Below are positions 36,259 to 45,343 of a stretch of DNA of 64,000 bases, in pieces. Source of the DNA: an uncultured Neptuniibacter sp. Its GTDB lineage: Bacteria > Pseudomonadota > Gammaproteobacteria > Pseudomonadales > Balneatricaceae. The notes under the pieces are model-generated. The model saw only the letters and a program-made list of their open reading frames with translations, ran no database searches and was not told where the DNA came from. Location of the stretch: positions 62,001 through 126,000 of the forward strand of contig NZ_CANMIR010000002.1 in NCBI RefSeq assembly GCF_947498015.1, given 5' to 3'. Made by a program: the position numbers and the translations under genes. Numbering within the stretch: the stretch's first letter is position 1; the number at the start of each line of letters is the position of its first letter.

Positions 36259-37194
36259 ATGTTTCAAAAGGTACAATCTACACTCTATGTATCCAAAATA
36301 CAGCTGCACTACGGCATTAAAGTGACGATTAAAGAAAATCATCCAACTTGTTTGATTGGGCTCACACAATGGCAACATTCTGCCTGGCAGGATAATCTGC
36401 TACAGCGGGGAAGTAACACACATGTTATCCACGCTTACTCCCGCTATTTCAGTAGCGTAGAGGGTAACTCAACGTTCTATGGTTTGCCAAAACCGGACAC
36501 AGTCCAACAGTGGTTCAATGAAACACCGGAGCGTTTTCGATTCTGTTTTAAATTCCCTCAGGCGATCACACACCGGGATCAGCTCACACGCTGTGATGGG
36601 GAGGCAAACGCTTTTTTCCGAACGGTTGAACCTCTGGGAGATAAGCTGGGTTTACTCTGCATCCAGCTTCCAGCCGCTTTCAGCCCTGATTCACTTCCGG
36701 TACTGAAGAAGTTTCTGAAAGGTCTGCCTGAGCAGTTTAATTATGCGGTGGAGATCCGCCATCTGGATTTCTTCAATAAAGGTGATGAGGAGCAGCAGTT
36801 CAATCGGTTACTGGCTGCTCATGGGATCAACCGAATTAGCTTTGATACGCGCGCCCTGTTTGCCCACACCGCAGATGATCCGGTGACTTTGAAAGCGAAA
36901 GCGCATAAACCAGAGGTCCCTGTTCATGCATTGGCCACTGGAGATTACCCGATGGTTCGTCTGATCACACCGATGGACTGGCGATGGGCGGTCCCCTATC
37001 TGACACCCTGGCTGGATAAAGCGGTCAGTTGGATAGCTGCAGGAAAAACGCCCTATTTCTTTTTTCATACCCCGGATAATGCAGAAGCTCCCGATCTGGC
37101 CGCTTATTTTGTAGATGCCCTTGAAGCCCGTTTACCCGGTGTTTGTCAATTTGATCCATGGCCTGCACCACAAACCAATCAATCGTTGTTCTAG
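36259..37194 (+). CDS. DUF72 family protein
   Basis: A protein of up to 311 residues with the DUF72 TIM-barrel features: IGLTQWQHSAWQ, YSRYFSSVEGNSTFYGLP, FRFCFKFPQAITH, and a C-terminal KTPYFFFHTPDNAEAPDLA. The function of the family is unknown. The ATG at 36259 lies close to the divergent stator gene; a GTG at 36322 would give a start nearer the conserved domain. No good ribosome-binding site distinguishes them. Confidence 0.88.
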   Translation: MFQKVQSTLYVSKIQLHYGIKVTIKENHPTCLIGLTQWQHSAWQDNLLQRGSNTHVIHAYSRYFSSVEGNSTFYGLPKPDTVQQWFNETPERFRFCFKFPQAITHRDQLTRCDGEANAFFRTVEPLGDKLGLLCIQLPAAFSPDSLPVLKKFLKGLPEQFNYAVEIRHLDFFNKGDEEQQFNRLLAAHGINRISFDTRALFAHTADDPVTLKAKAHKPEVPVHALATGDYPMVRLITPMDWRWAVPYLTPWLDKAVSWIAAGKTPYFFFHTPDNAEAPDLAAYFVDALEARLPGVCQFDPWPAPQTNQSLF

Positions 37195-37198
37195 CCCG

Positions 37199-37804
37199 TT
37201 ATTGTCCCCAACGATTTCGACTCTGAAGCAGATAAGCCAGCTCTTCCGGTGTAGAACTGCGACCTAATACCTCATTTCGGTGTGGAAACCGGCCAAATTG
37301 TTGTATCTGCTCCTGATGCTGGAACGCAAAGTCCAACCAGCCTTCTACCTGGATTTTTTTGCCGCCCGGAACTTCAAGCAGCATCTGTTCAAAGCAATCG
37401 ATGCACTGTACCTGACAGTCCAGATCCTCTGCATGCTCAAGCGGCATATAAAAAAATGTACGTTCAACAAATTCGAGAGCCTGATCATGCCCTGCTCTTC
37501 TACCTTCCTGACAAAGCTTCAGGGCGTGAGGATCTCCGGCAAATGCATCGGCTGTACCTCTGTAGATCGTCCGGGTGAATTGATCGAGGAGAATGATCAG
37601 CGCGAGTCGCCCTCTGGGAGTTTCAGACCAGTTATCAAGCTCTCCACGCAAAGCCTGCGAAACTTTATGACCAAAAAGGTCAGCGATCAGGCGATCATTT
37701 TCCGCAGAGCCTCCCCACCAGAGTGCACTTCTATCACAAGCAGTAAAACCTTCCTCAATCTGCCCAAACCAGAATGTCAGGACCTCATCAATTTTTTCAA
37801 CCAT
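37199..37804 (-). CDS. DUF924 family protein
   Basis: A 201-residue all-helical protein with the DUF924 landmarks VLTFWFGQ, WWGGSAENDRLI, LIILLDQFTRTIYRGTADAF, FFYMPLEHAEDL and FGRFPHRNEVLGR. Its helices resemble TPR-like folds; the function is unknown. It converges with the DUF72 gene with four bases between stops. Confidence 0.9.
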   Translation of the reverse strand: MVEKIDEVLTFWFGQIEEGFTACDRSALWWGGSAENDRLIADLFGHKVSQALRGELDNWSETPRGRLALIILLDQFTRTIYRGTADAFAGDPHALKLCQEGRRAGHDQALEFVERTFFYMPLEHAEDLDCQVQCIDCFEQMLLEVPGGKKIQVEGWLDFAFQHQEQIQQFGRFPHRNEVLGRSSTPEELAYLLQSRNRWGQ

Positions 37805-37870
37805 ATACGCAACAACGAGTGAATCTCTTTAGACTAAGATTAGCCTAAATTGCTCTTAATCGCTTCCGCC

Positions 37871-38626
37871 TCAACCATAACAGCGCTGAGTGATGAAGAG
37901 CTCCTGGTAGAAAAAACCCTGTACATAATCGATCCCCAGATTTACCGCTTTCGCGAGGTCTTCTGCAGTTTCAACGCCTTCAATCACGGTTTTCTTACCA
38001 CTGAGGCGTGCAAAGTTGATGACACTCCTGAGCAGCAGTTGCATTGAGTCATTCTGAGTTTCTTTTAACCAGCTACGGTCAAACTTTATAAAATCCACTT
38101 CACTTAAAATCGTCAGAGATACCATTGAGCCGGGTGCTCCCAGATCATCCAGCGCGATTGAAAAGCCCTGCTCGCGCATCAATTCTGACATCTGCTGGCT
38201 GATGGTCGCATCGTTCACATCTGTGTTCTCTATAATCTCAATGACCAGACCAGAATGTCCCCTCAGCAGTGAGATAAACTCATTACTTCCCCCCTGAGTC
38301 ACTTCTGAAAAGATCGCAAATGCATGCGGATCAAGGTTGAGGAAGAGGGGCAGATCATCAGGGCGATAACGCACCTGAAGTCGTTTTAGGTGCAGTTCTA
38401 CCTGCGCCAGCATCAGTGGACTATCATGTAGCAGTTTGAACACAGTTAGCGGTGAAAGCGGACGGTCATCAGAGCAGTAAAAACGGGCTAACGCCTCGTA
38501 GCCCATAACGCTGCCCGTTAATGTATCAATCAGTGGTTGATATTCCACGCCAAAACGCTGCTGAGTAATGAGTTCCAGCAGCGCCAGATTATCTTTTTGA
38601 AGGTTCGTTGGTTCAGAGGTAAGCAA
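37871..38626 (-). CDS. EAL domain c-di-GMP phosphodiesterase-like protein
   Basis: A 251-residue stand-alone EAL domain. The EAL motif is EALAR, and the metal and catalytic positions are mostly kept: FLNLDPHAF (Asn), VIEIIENTD (Glu), ALDDLGAPG (the DDFG position is DDLG), FIKFDRSWL (Lys, Asp), VIEGVET and QGFFY. It may therefore be active in cleaving c-di-GMP. The best start is TTG at 38626 with GGA upstream; no ATG exists before the conserved domain. No sensor domain is present. Confidence 0.88.
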   Translation of the reverse strand: MLTSEPTNLQKDNLALLELITQQRFGVEYQPLIDTLTGSVMGYEALARFYCSDDRPLSPLTVFKLLHDSPLMLAQVELHLKRLQVRYRPDDLPLFLNLDPHAFAIFSEVTQGGSNEFISLLRGHSGLVIEIIENTDVNDATISQQMSELMREQGFSIALDDLGAPGSMVSLTILSEVDFIKFDRSWLKETQNDSMQLLLRSVINFARLSGKKTVIEGVETAEDLAKAVNLGIDYVQGFFYQELFITQRCYG

Positions 38627-38737
38627 CTGATAAATTCCGTAAGACTAATAATAATTACTATCATTTAGATTTGCGAAATATATCAGAACTATCACTTCCC
38701 TGTCATGCGGAATCTGGCTGTAGTGCAGTAAGAAACC

Positions 38738-39316
38738 TTAGCGCTTCTGGTGTCGCTCCCAGTTATCCAGCCTTTTCTCTTCACTTTTCCTTAACAATAC
38801 ATAGATCGCCCCGATCCCCCCCTGCGCAGGTTGTGCCGAGTGGAAAGCCATCACATCCGGTAACGCTTGCAACCACTGATTGAGATAGCTTTTCTGCTGG
38901 TTTCCCATGCCGGAACGATCCCGGCTACGACCGTGATTAATCAATACCGTACGGATATCGTAGCGGATGCTCTCCTGTAGAAATGAGAGCAGCTCATCAC
39001 GGCATTGAGGGATAGATTTACGAATCAGATCTAAACGCGCATCAACCTGATACTTGCCCAATCGCAGATTTCTGTAGACCCCTTCCTGTACGCCATCACG
39101 CTTCCATGCCACGGGATCAAGGGGGTGTAACAACTCTATGGATGATGTAGACAAACCCTCGTCTTCGCCCGCCATGGCAGAGCGGCGGCGCGCTTCTGAT
39201 AGGGTTGGATCCTGCTGCTTTTTCTGCTGAGTGAGGTCCGCTTTACTCTCTCCTTTCAGAGGTATCACTCCCTCCCCCTGCATTAAGTCACCGAAACTAG
39301 AATCAGAATCACTCAT
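38738..39316 (-). CDS. SmrA-like (Smr domain) protein with altered motif
   Basis: A 192-residue protein of the SmrA family with a basic, low-complexity N-terminus and a C-terminal Smr domain (YDIRTVLINHGRSRDRSG, then LPDVMAFHSAQPAQGGIGAIYVLLR). The first Smr motif, normally LDLH, reads LDLI, and the HGxG motif reads HGRS. Related proteins nick DNA or RNA, so this copy may have lost or changed activity. Confidence 0.88.
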   Translation of the reverse strand: MSDSDSSFGDLMQGEGVIPLKGESKADLTQQKKQQDPTLSEARRRSAMAGEDEGLSTSSIELLHPLDPVAWKRDGVQEGVYRNLRLGKYQVDARLDLIRKSIPQCRDELLSFLQESIRYDIRTVLINHGRSRDRSGMGNQQKSYLNQWLQALPDVMAFHSAQPAQGGIGAIYVLLRKSEEKRLDNWERHQKR

Positions 39317-39458
39317 ACAACCTCCCTAAAACATCCCCACTATTATATCGCTGATCTACGTAATGGTTGAGAAAACAGTTCTCAGGAATAGTTTTTTTCT
39401 GCTGCACATAGCGCTACATTAGAGGTGCACCATTGCCGCTAATAAAAATAAGGATTGG

Positions 39459-40265
39459 ATGATGCAACGAATACTCTTCCTTCTGATCATTGTGATCGCG
39501 CTGGTTGCAGGCTATCTCTATCTGCAACCAACTGCTCCGCAGCAAACAGGAGATGTTGGCGACGCTTCAGTGACACCTCAAACTGAGCAGCAAGCCAAAG
39601 CGCATATCAACCGTCTGACACAGGGCTCGGAACAGCCGATCGACATCAACAACGCCGATAACTTTGTGACCGCCGATCAGCTCATTGCGCTGCCGAAAGC
39701 TCAAACACGTGATCAGGCGGGGATCTCCTTAGAGGAGGATCAAAGTAACCCGGTCGCCCCAAATGCCGATGCAACCTTTGCTGTCAGTACACATCTCAAT
39801 GTGCTCGGTACCAAACCGAAAGCGGGCGATACCCATTCCAATGTGAGTGTCCCTTTACAGCTGGCCTCCCAGGTCAAACTGATGGAGCTGCTCGATAATC
39901 CCGACCAGGCTTCACAGAAAGTCTACTTTATCCACGCGGTGAATGAGGGGGATGATGAGGGCCTGTGGGGGATTATTCAGCATGGTTTGATGAAAACATT
40001 TACAACCGGTCTGACGTTACCCGGACTGGATAAAACAGTGTATGTATCCATTCCAAAAGATGCCGATGAGCAACTCAACGATAAACGCAGTTCCTTTTTA
40101 GGGCAGGTGTTAAAACGTAAGGTCGACCAGACTTATATCTACAACTATAAGCAGGGTATTCTGGGCGATAATCCCAACCTGATAAAGCCGGGTCAGCAGC
40201 TGGTTATTGTGACCTTCTCTGAGCAGGAACTGATCGGTATCTACAATCACTTTGTGAACCTTTAA
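39459..40265 (+). CDS. Membrane-anchored protein of unknown function, LysM-like end
   Basis: A 268-residue protein with one N-terminal helix (ILFLLIIVIALVAGYLYL) and a periplasmic remainder. The last third (TYIYNYKQGILGDNPNLI, then KPGQQLVIVTFSEQE) resembles the end of a LysM-type domain in position and wording, which would mean peptidoglycan contact. No family was recognised with confidence. AAGGATTGG precedes two ATGs. It is nine bases before the GST gene and may be co-transcribed. Confidence 0.65.
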   Translation: MMQRILFLLIIVIALVAGYLYLQPTAPQQTGDVGDASVTPQTEQQAKAHINRLTQGSEQPIDINNADNFVTADQLIALPKAQTRDQAGISLEEDQSNPVAPNADATFAVSTHLNVLGTKPKAGDTHSNVSVPLQLASQVKLMELLDNPDQASQKVYFIHAVNEGDDEGLWGIIQHGLMKTFTTGLTLPGLDKTVYVSIPKDADEQLNDKRSSFLGQVLKRKVDQTYIYNYKQGILGDNPNLIKPGQQLVIVTFSEQELIGIYNHFVNL

Positions 40266-40274
40266 GGAGTTCCG

Positions 40275-40892
40275 ATGATCGACTTATATACCTGGGGAAC
40301 CCCCAACGGGCGTAAGATCTCTATTATGCTAGAAGCTATTCGGCTCCCCTATCGGGTTCACCCGGTCAATATTCTTGAAGAGGAGCAGTTCCAACCTCCC
40401 TTCAGTAAACTGAGTCCTAATCATAAGATCCCCGCCATCATTGATGACGAAGGGCCTGATAATGAGGAGATCTCACTCTTCGAAAGTGGTGCGATTCTGC
40501 TCTACCTTGCAGAGAAAAGCGGCGAATTCCTCCCTACTAATCCAAGGGAGCGACTGGAGTGCATCCAGTGGCTTATGTGGCAGATGGGTAATTTCGGCCC
40601 CTTTCTGGGCCAGGCCCACCATTTCAATAAATTTGCGCCTGAACGTGTCCCTTATGCCCAGCAGCGCTATAACGACGAAGCTCAACGCTTATGGGGGGTT
40701 CTGAATAACCAGTTGGCTGATCGCTCGTTTATTATCGGAGATGATCTATCCATCGCTGACTTTGCTGTCTACCCCTGGGCGATGCGATATGAGTGGCAAC
40801 ATGTTGATCTGGATAAATACCCCTACGTCAAAGCCTGGATCGAACGTATGGGTCATATCGAATTTGTTCAGCGAGGCATGCAGGTGCCATGA
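40275..40892 (+). CDS. Glutathione S-transferase family protein (YfcG-like)
   Basis: A 205-residue GST resembling E. coli YfcG, a disulfide-bond oxidoreductase. The thioredoxin-like part begins IDLYTWGTPNGRKISIMLEA, with the glutathione site SLFESGAILLYLAEKSG, and the C-terminal helical part has QWLMWQMGNFGPFLGQAHHF. The ATGA overlap with the next gene suggests an operon. The natural substrate is unknown. Confidence 0.92.
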   Translation: MIDLYTWGTPNGRKISIMLEAIRLPYRVHPVNILEEEQFQPPFSKLSPNHKIPAIIDDEGPDNEEISLFESGAILLYLAEKSGEFLPTNPRERLECIQWLMWQMGNFGPFLGQAHHFNKFAPERVPYAQQRYNDEAQRLWGVLNNQLADRSFIIGDDLSIADFAVYPWAMRYEWQHVDLDKYPYVKAWIERMGHIEFVQRGMQVP

Positions 40893-41650
40893 TCGCCAGC
40901 AGCATCATTGGTCATCGTGGTGCTGCCGATCTGGCTCCGGAAAATACGCTAGCGGGTATCAGAAAGGCAGCCAAATGCGGTATCCGTTGGGTTGAGCTGG
41001 ATGTCACACTACTCGGTGATGGTACCCCGGTACTCTGTCACGATGACCGGTTAGATCGCTGCACGAATGCAACCGGCCCACTGACCAACTTCACCGCCTC
41101 CGACCTGCCTCTACTGGATGCAGGTAGTTGGTTCAATCCGGATTGGATTGATGAACCGATGCCACATCTCTCCGATGCACTACTACTCTGTCAGCAACTG
41201 GGGCTGGGACTCAATCTGGAATTGAAACCCTATGCGCTACCCGGTGATCTGGTGGCTCGTAAAGTGTTCGAAGAGATCAGCGTTTACTGGCAATCACCTG
41301 AAAAGCTTATCATCAGTAGCTTTGATCATGAGCTGTTAGGGTTCTATCGATACTATGATCTGTTTGCCCAGATCGGTTTACTGTTCGAACATCTGCCTGA
41401 ATTCTGGCAACTCAAAGCTGAGGCCCTCCAGGCGATCAGCATCCACTGTGACTGGAGACTGATTAATGCTGCTGAAATAGCGTTAATCAAAGCCGCGGGG
41501 TACGACCTCTACTGTTATACCTGTAACGAGCCAGAAGAGGCCGCAAGACTCTTCCAACAGGGCGTAGATGCCCTATTTACTGATAATCCACCCCTGATCT
41601 CCTCATCCGTCGAGACCGATAAACACGCCATTGTGCTCGACGAACTCTAA
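40889..41650 (+). CDS. ugpQ: Glycerophosphodiester phosphodiesterase
   Basis: A 253-residue cytosolic GDPD, which releases glycerol-3-phosphate from glycerophosphodiesters. Motifs are GHRGAADLAPENTLAG (catalytic His), WVELDVTLL (metal Glu/Asp) and PVLCHDDRLDR (second His), plus LNLELKPY. There is no signal peptide, so it matches UgpQ rather than the periplasmic GlpQ. Translationally coupled to the GST gene. Confidence 0.92.
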   Translation: MIASSIIGHRGAADLAPENTLAGIRKAAKCGIRWVELDVTLLGDGTPVLCHDDRLDRCTNATGPLTNFTASDLPLLDAGSWFNPDWIDEPMPHLSDALLLCQQLGLGLNLELKPYALPGDLVARKVFEEISVYWQSPEKLIISSFDHELLGFYRYYDLFAQIGLLFEHLPEFWQLKAEALQAISIHCDWRLINAAEIALIKAAGYDLYCYTCNEPEEAARLFQQGVDALFTDNPPLISSSVETDKHAIVLDEL

Positions 41651-41677
41651 CCTGAACTTTATACCTCAAACGCTAAG

Positions 41678-42526
41678 CTATCTGGTCAGAGTGCCATCGC
41701 GGTAATCTGCTAATGCCTGCTCAACCTCCTCCATGGTGTTCATCACAAATGGCCCATACTGTGCCACCGCTTCATTCAGAGGCTTACCCGCCAGTATCAG
41801 CATTCGAGCACTCTCACCTTCTGTCCTGAGGGTTATCGATTCACCTTCAGTCAGTTGCGTTGCTGCATCCCGCTGCAACTGCTCACCCGCAATCATCGCT
41901 GCTCCTTCAAACAGATAGATCACGGCATGATAATCGGGCATGACTGGCAGGGTGACTTCACTCCATGCCTGCAAAATCAGGTCGATATAAAGCGGGTCAG
42001 TTGCCTCAGCCTGTATCGGTCCCACAATCTGTGCTTCATCCAAAGAGAGGCGACCCGCTACAAGCCGAATGCTCGCTCCCTCATTCAGATCAAATTGTGG
42101 TACCTCTTCCGGATCGATATTTTGATACGCGGCCGGCTTCATCTTGTCATGAGCAGGCAGATTGACCCAGAGCTGAAAGCCCCGCATCAGCCCATTCACC
42201 TTTTGAGGACGCTCCTCATGAATCACCCCGCGCCCGGCGGTCATCCACTGAACCCCTCCGGCACGTAACTCACCTTCATTGCCCATATGGTCGCGGTGGA
42301 TCATGTGACCATTCAGCATATAGGTAACCGTTTCAAAACCACGGTGCGGATGTGGAGGGAACCCCGCAAGATAATCGTCAGGATTAGCAGAGGAGAATGC
42401 ATCCAACATCAGAAACGGATCGACCCTCGATGCTGGATTTCGTCCCATGCTCCGCTTCAGCTTAACCCCAGCACCATCTTCGCTATCCACCCCAGGGATC
42501 ACCCTCAAAACCGTTCTTGCACTCAT
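41678..42526 (-). CDS. Pirin family bicupin protein
   Basis: A 282-residue pirin with the metal-binding histidines in FPPHPHRGFETVTYML and the HRDHMGNEGELRAGGVQWMTAG signature of the N-terminal cupin, and a shorter C-terminal cupin. Some pirins have quercetinase or other dioxygenase activity. It is the last gene of the azoR-yqjG-pirin operon, with a four-base overlap. Confidence 0.92.
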   Translation of the reverse strand: MSARTVLRVIPGVDSEDGAGVKLKRSMGRNPASRVDPFLMLDAFSSANPDDYLAGFPPHPHRGFETVTYMLNGHMIHRDHMGNEGELRAGGVQWMTAGRGVIHEERPQKVNGLMRGFQLWVNLPAHDKMKPAAYQNIDPEEVPQFDLNEGASIRLVAGRLSLDEAQIVGPIQAEATDPLYIDLILQAWSEVTLPVMPDYHAVIYLFEGAAMIAGEQLQRDAATQLTEGESITLRTEGESARMLILAGKPLNEAVAQYGPFVMNTMEEVEQALADYRDGTLTR

Positions 42527-43503
42527 AAAATCTCTCTCCCATGGGCTGCATTCAGATCAAACTCAGGCCCGGTCGAAATGATGCCTTGCGGGTTGAGCAT
42601 AGGATGACTGCGATAATAGTGTTCGCGAATATGTGTCATGTTTACACTCTCAGCGATACCCGGAATCTGGTAAAGCTCACGAAGGTAGCCAGATAGCGAG
42701 GGATAATCCGAAATCCGCTTACGGTCACACTTGAAATGGGTGACATAAACAGGATCAAACCGGACAAGCGTTGTAAAAAGCCGGATATCCGCTTCAGTCA
42801 TCTGATCTCCCGCTAAATAGCGCTGCTCGGATAGCTTCTGCTCCAACTTTTCCAATGAACTGAACAGAGTCTCTACAGCTGAATCATAAGCCTGCTGGCT
42901 GGTTGCAAACCCAACCCGATAGACACCATTATTAATGCTGTCATAGATCCAGGAATTGAGATGGTCAATCTTCTCTTGCAGGTGAGTTGGGTAGAGATCA
43001 GCCGCGTTAGCCCCACATCGGTTAAACGCAGAGTTCAACATCCGGATGATCTCTGACGATTCATTATTCACAATAGTTTGCTTTTGCTTATCCCAGAGTA
43101 CAGGCACTGTGACGCGCCCTGTGTAGTCCGGCTGTGATCGGGTATACAGCTGATGAAGGTAGCTATAACCGTAGAGCAGATCGCCTGTCGCTGCAGGTGA
43201 ATCAGAGGCAAAGGTCCAGCCCTGCTCCAGCATCAGTGGATGAACCACACTGACACTGATCAGATCCTGTAACCCTTTCAGTTCACGCATAATCAACGCT
43301 CGATGTGCCCAGGGACATGCCAATGACACATAGAGGTGGTAACGTCCGGCCTCCGCTTTAAACCCTTCCTCTCCGGTAGGGCCTGCACTACCATCCGGTG
43401 TTACCCAGTGACGGAACTGGGATTCACTGCGGATAAACTCTCCCTTATGGCTTTTAGTGTCATACCACTGATCATGCCACTTGCCTTCTATTAACAGTCC
43501 CAT
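42523..43503 (-). CDS. yqjG: Glutathionyl-hydroquinone reductase
   Basis: A 326-residue Xi-class GST of the YqjG/EcmB type that removes glutathione from glutathionyl-hydroquinones. The catalytic Cys63 is in SLACPWAHRALIMREL, and QTIVNNESSEIIRML carries the glutathione site. It ends with the family's conserved GPEFDLNAAHGREIL. Lies in an operon after azoR, suggesting shared defence against quinones. Confidence 0.94.
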   Translation of the reverse strand: MGLLIEGKWHDQWYDTKSHKGEFIRSESQFRHWVTPDGSAGPTGEEGFKAEAGRYHLYVSLACPWAHRALIMRELKGLQDLISVSVVHPLMLEQGWTFASDSPAATGDLLYGYSYLHQLYTRSQPDYTGRVTVPVLWDKQKQTIVNNESSEIIRMLNSAFNRCGANAADLYPTHLQEKIDHLNSWIYDSINNGVYRVGFATSQQAYDSAVETLFSSLEKLEQKLSEQRYLAGDQMTEADIRLFTTLVRFDPVYVTHFKCDRKRISDYPSLSGYLRELYQIPGIAESVNMTHIREHYYRSHPMLNPQGIISTGPEFDLNAAHGREIL

Positions 43504-43515
43504 CTGCCCTCTCCC

Positions 43516-44112
43516 TTAGTGAAATGCTGCGATCTGTGCATTTGCCTCTGCAAGCGCTTTTTCAGCAATCTCTCCCATCGCTAAACCTTCTGCATAAACC
43601 ACTTCAACATTTTTAAGGCCAATGAATCCCAAAAACTGTTTCACAAATGGAATCTGAAAATCGATACCGGTTTCATGATAGATACCGCCACGTGTGGTGA
43701 TCAGATAGACCGGTTTATCATCAATCAGGCCAACAGGTCCGTTTTCAGTATAAGAGAAGGTCACACCGGCACGCGCTAGGAGATCAAAGTAAGATTTCAC
43801 CTGGCTGGGCACGTTAAAATTGTAGAATGGCAGACCGATCACCACCTCATCCGCCGCCTTAAGCTCTGCCACCAGCTCATCAGAACGTTGCAAAATAGCC
43901 TGATGCTCAGCCGTGTGTTCAGCTGCACCCCCTCGCAGAGCGGTAACCACCGTTTGATCCATATGAGGGATATTTTCTGCAACCAGATCACGTTCAACCA
44001 CTTCGCCCGCCGGGTGCTTTAATTTCCACTGAGAGATCAGTGTTTCTGCCAACTGAGCAGACTGCCCCTCACTACCGAAAATACTGGATTTGATATGAAG
44101 TAATGTTTTCAT
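43516..44112 (-). CDS. azoR: FMN-dependent NADH:quinone/azo reductase AzoR
   Basis: A 198-residue flavodoxin-fold enzyme performing two-electron reduction of quinones and azo dyes. The FMN-binding elements are at the start (LLHIKSSIFGSEGQSAQLAE), at EVVIGLPFYNFNVPSQVKSY, and at VYLITTRGGIYHETGID. It heads the operon and is divergent from a LysR gene. Confidence 0.94.
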   Translation of the reverse strand: MKTLLHIKSSIFGSEGQSAQLAETLISQWKLKHPAGEVVERDLVAENIPHMDQTVVTALRGGAAEHTAEHQAILQRSDELVAELKAADEVVIGLPFYNFNVPSQVKSYFDLLARAGVTFSYTENGPVGLIDDKPVYLITTRGGIYHETGIDFQIPFVKQFLGFIGLKNVEVVYAEGLAMGEIAEKALAEANAQIAAFH

Positions 44113-44203
44113 CGTATTTACCCTGACGCTGTTTATTTCACTTTTGCAGGCTCCCCTGCACTGGATGAAACCATTTTTATATTTATTGATACGATAAAAA
44201 ACA

Positions 44204-44215
44204 GCTAAAATTAGC
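44204..44215. promoter_or_regulatory. Possible LysR site between azoR and its regulator
   Basis: GCTAAAATTAGC is a perfect 12-base palindrome in the 128-base divergent gap, 26 bases before the LysR ATG. It is AT-rich and short, so this is suggestive only. Confidence 0.4.
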
Positions 44216-44240
44216 TTAATTTAATCGAAATTTTAGATAT

Positions 44241-45125
44241 ATGACTCAAATTACTCTGGAACAATGGGAGACACTAATCGCCGTAGTCGACAGTGGCGGC
44301 TATGCTGCCGCTGCTGAATCGATGAACAAAAGCCAATCTTCGATCAGTTATGCCATTCAAAAACTGGAAACCACACTTAATCTTCGCGCTTTCAAAGTTG
44401 TGGGGAGAAAAGCGGTCCTGACAGATGCGGGGAAAGCGCTCTATCAGCGGGCTAAAATTCTGGTGGAGGAAGCCCGACAAACCGAACAGATCGCGCATCA
44501 GTTTTCCGAGGGATGGGAACCAGAGATCCGAATTGCAATGGATACTCTCTTCCCGGAGTGGGTCATGATGGAGGTGATTCAATCCTTCACGCAGAAGCAT
44601 CCACTGACTCGGATAGAGCTCAGAGAGACGGTACTCAGTGGCACCGATGAAGCATTATTAAGAAAAGAGGCTGATCTGGTTATTGGTGGACGTGTTCCCC
44701 CTGGTTTTTTGGGTGATCCAGTATTGAATATTGAATTTATCGCTGTTGCTAGCCCTCAGCATCCACTCCATCTCATTCAACATCCTCTGACCTATCAGGA
44801 TCTGAGGCTTCATCGCCAACTGGTTGTAAAGGACTCTGGCAGCCAGGATATGGATGCGGGTTGGCTGGGAGCTGAACAGCGACTGACATTGAGCCACATC
44901 CGAACCTCAATCGACGCAGCTTGCAGAGGATTGGGTTATGCCTGGTACCCTCGCTTGAAGATAAAAGAGGAACTGGATAGCGGGCTGTTACAGCCTCTCA
45001 CCCTGGAAGCGGGTAGCAAAAGGCAGGTCCAGCTCCATCTGATCTATGCAGAAGGTAGTTACGCAGGTCCAGCCATACGCCAGTTTGGTGAGCAGCTTAT
45101 TGATCAGATTGCTCTGCTCTGTTGA
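44241..45125 (+). CDS. LysR family regulator of the azoR operon
   Basis: A 294-residue LysR protein with a typical start (ITLEQWETLIAVVDSGGYAA, then SQSSISYAIQKLETTLNLRA) and a complete effector domain. Its divergent position to azoR indicates control of that operon, perhaps in response to quinones or electrophiles. The effector is unknown. Confidence 0.92.
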   Translation: MTQITLEQWETLIAVVDSGGYAAAAESMNKSQSSISYAIQKLETTLNLRAFKVVGRKAVLTDAGKALYQRAKILVEEARQTEQIAHQFSEGWEPEIRIAMDTLFPEWVMMEVIQSFTQKHPLTRIELRETVLSGTDEALLRKEADLVIGGRVPPGFLGDPVLNIEFIAVASPQHPLHLIQHPLTYQDLRLHRQLVVKDSGSQDMDAGWLGAEQRLTLSHIRTSIDAACRGLGYAWYPRLKIKEELDSGLLQPLTLEAGSKRQVQLHLIYAEGSYAGPAIRQFGEQLIDQIALLC

Positions 45126-45343
45126 ATCCAAACCTCAGCAGAGCCTTCAGAAACTGATACAAATGATGCAACGCAACAAAAGTGGCTTTCTGTCTAATTA
45201 ATAATCTGTTATAAATTCAAAAAAGCATTCAAGAACAACCGTGACTACACTTTAATCATCAATTGAGTAGCGGCATCCTTACCAACCGAACGGTTGCCAT
45301 CCCAAAGAGCTTAATAGGATATTTTGCGGGGACATTAGCAAAC

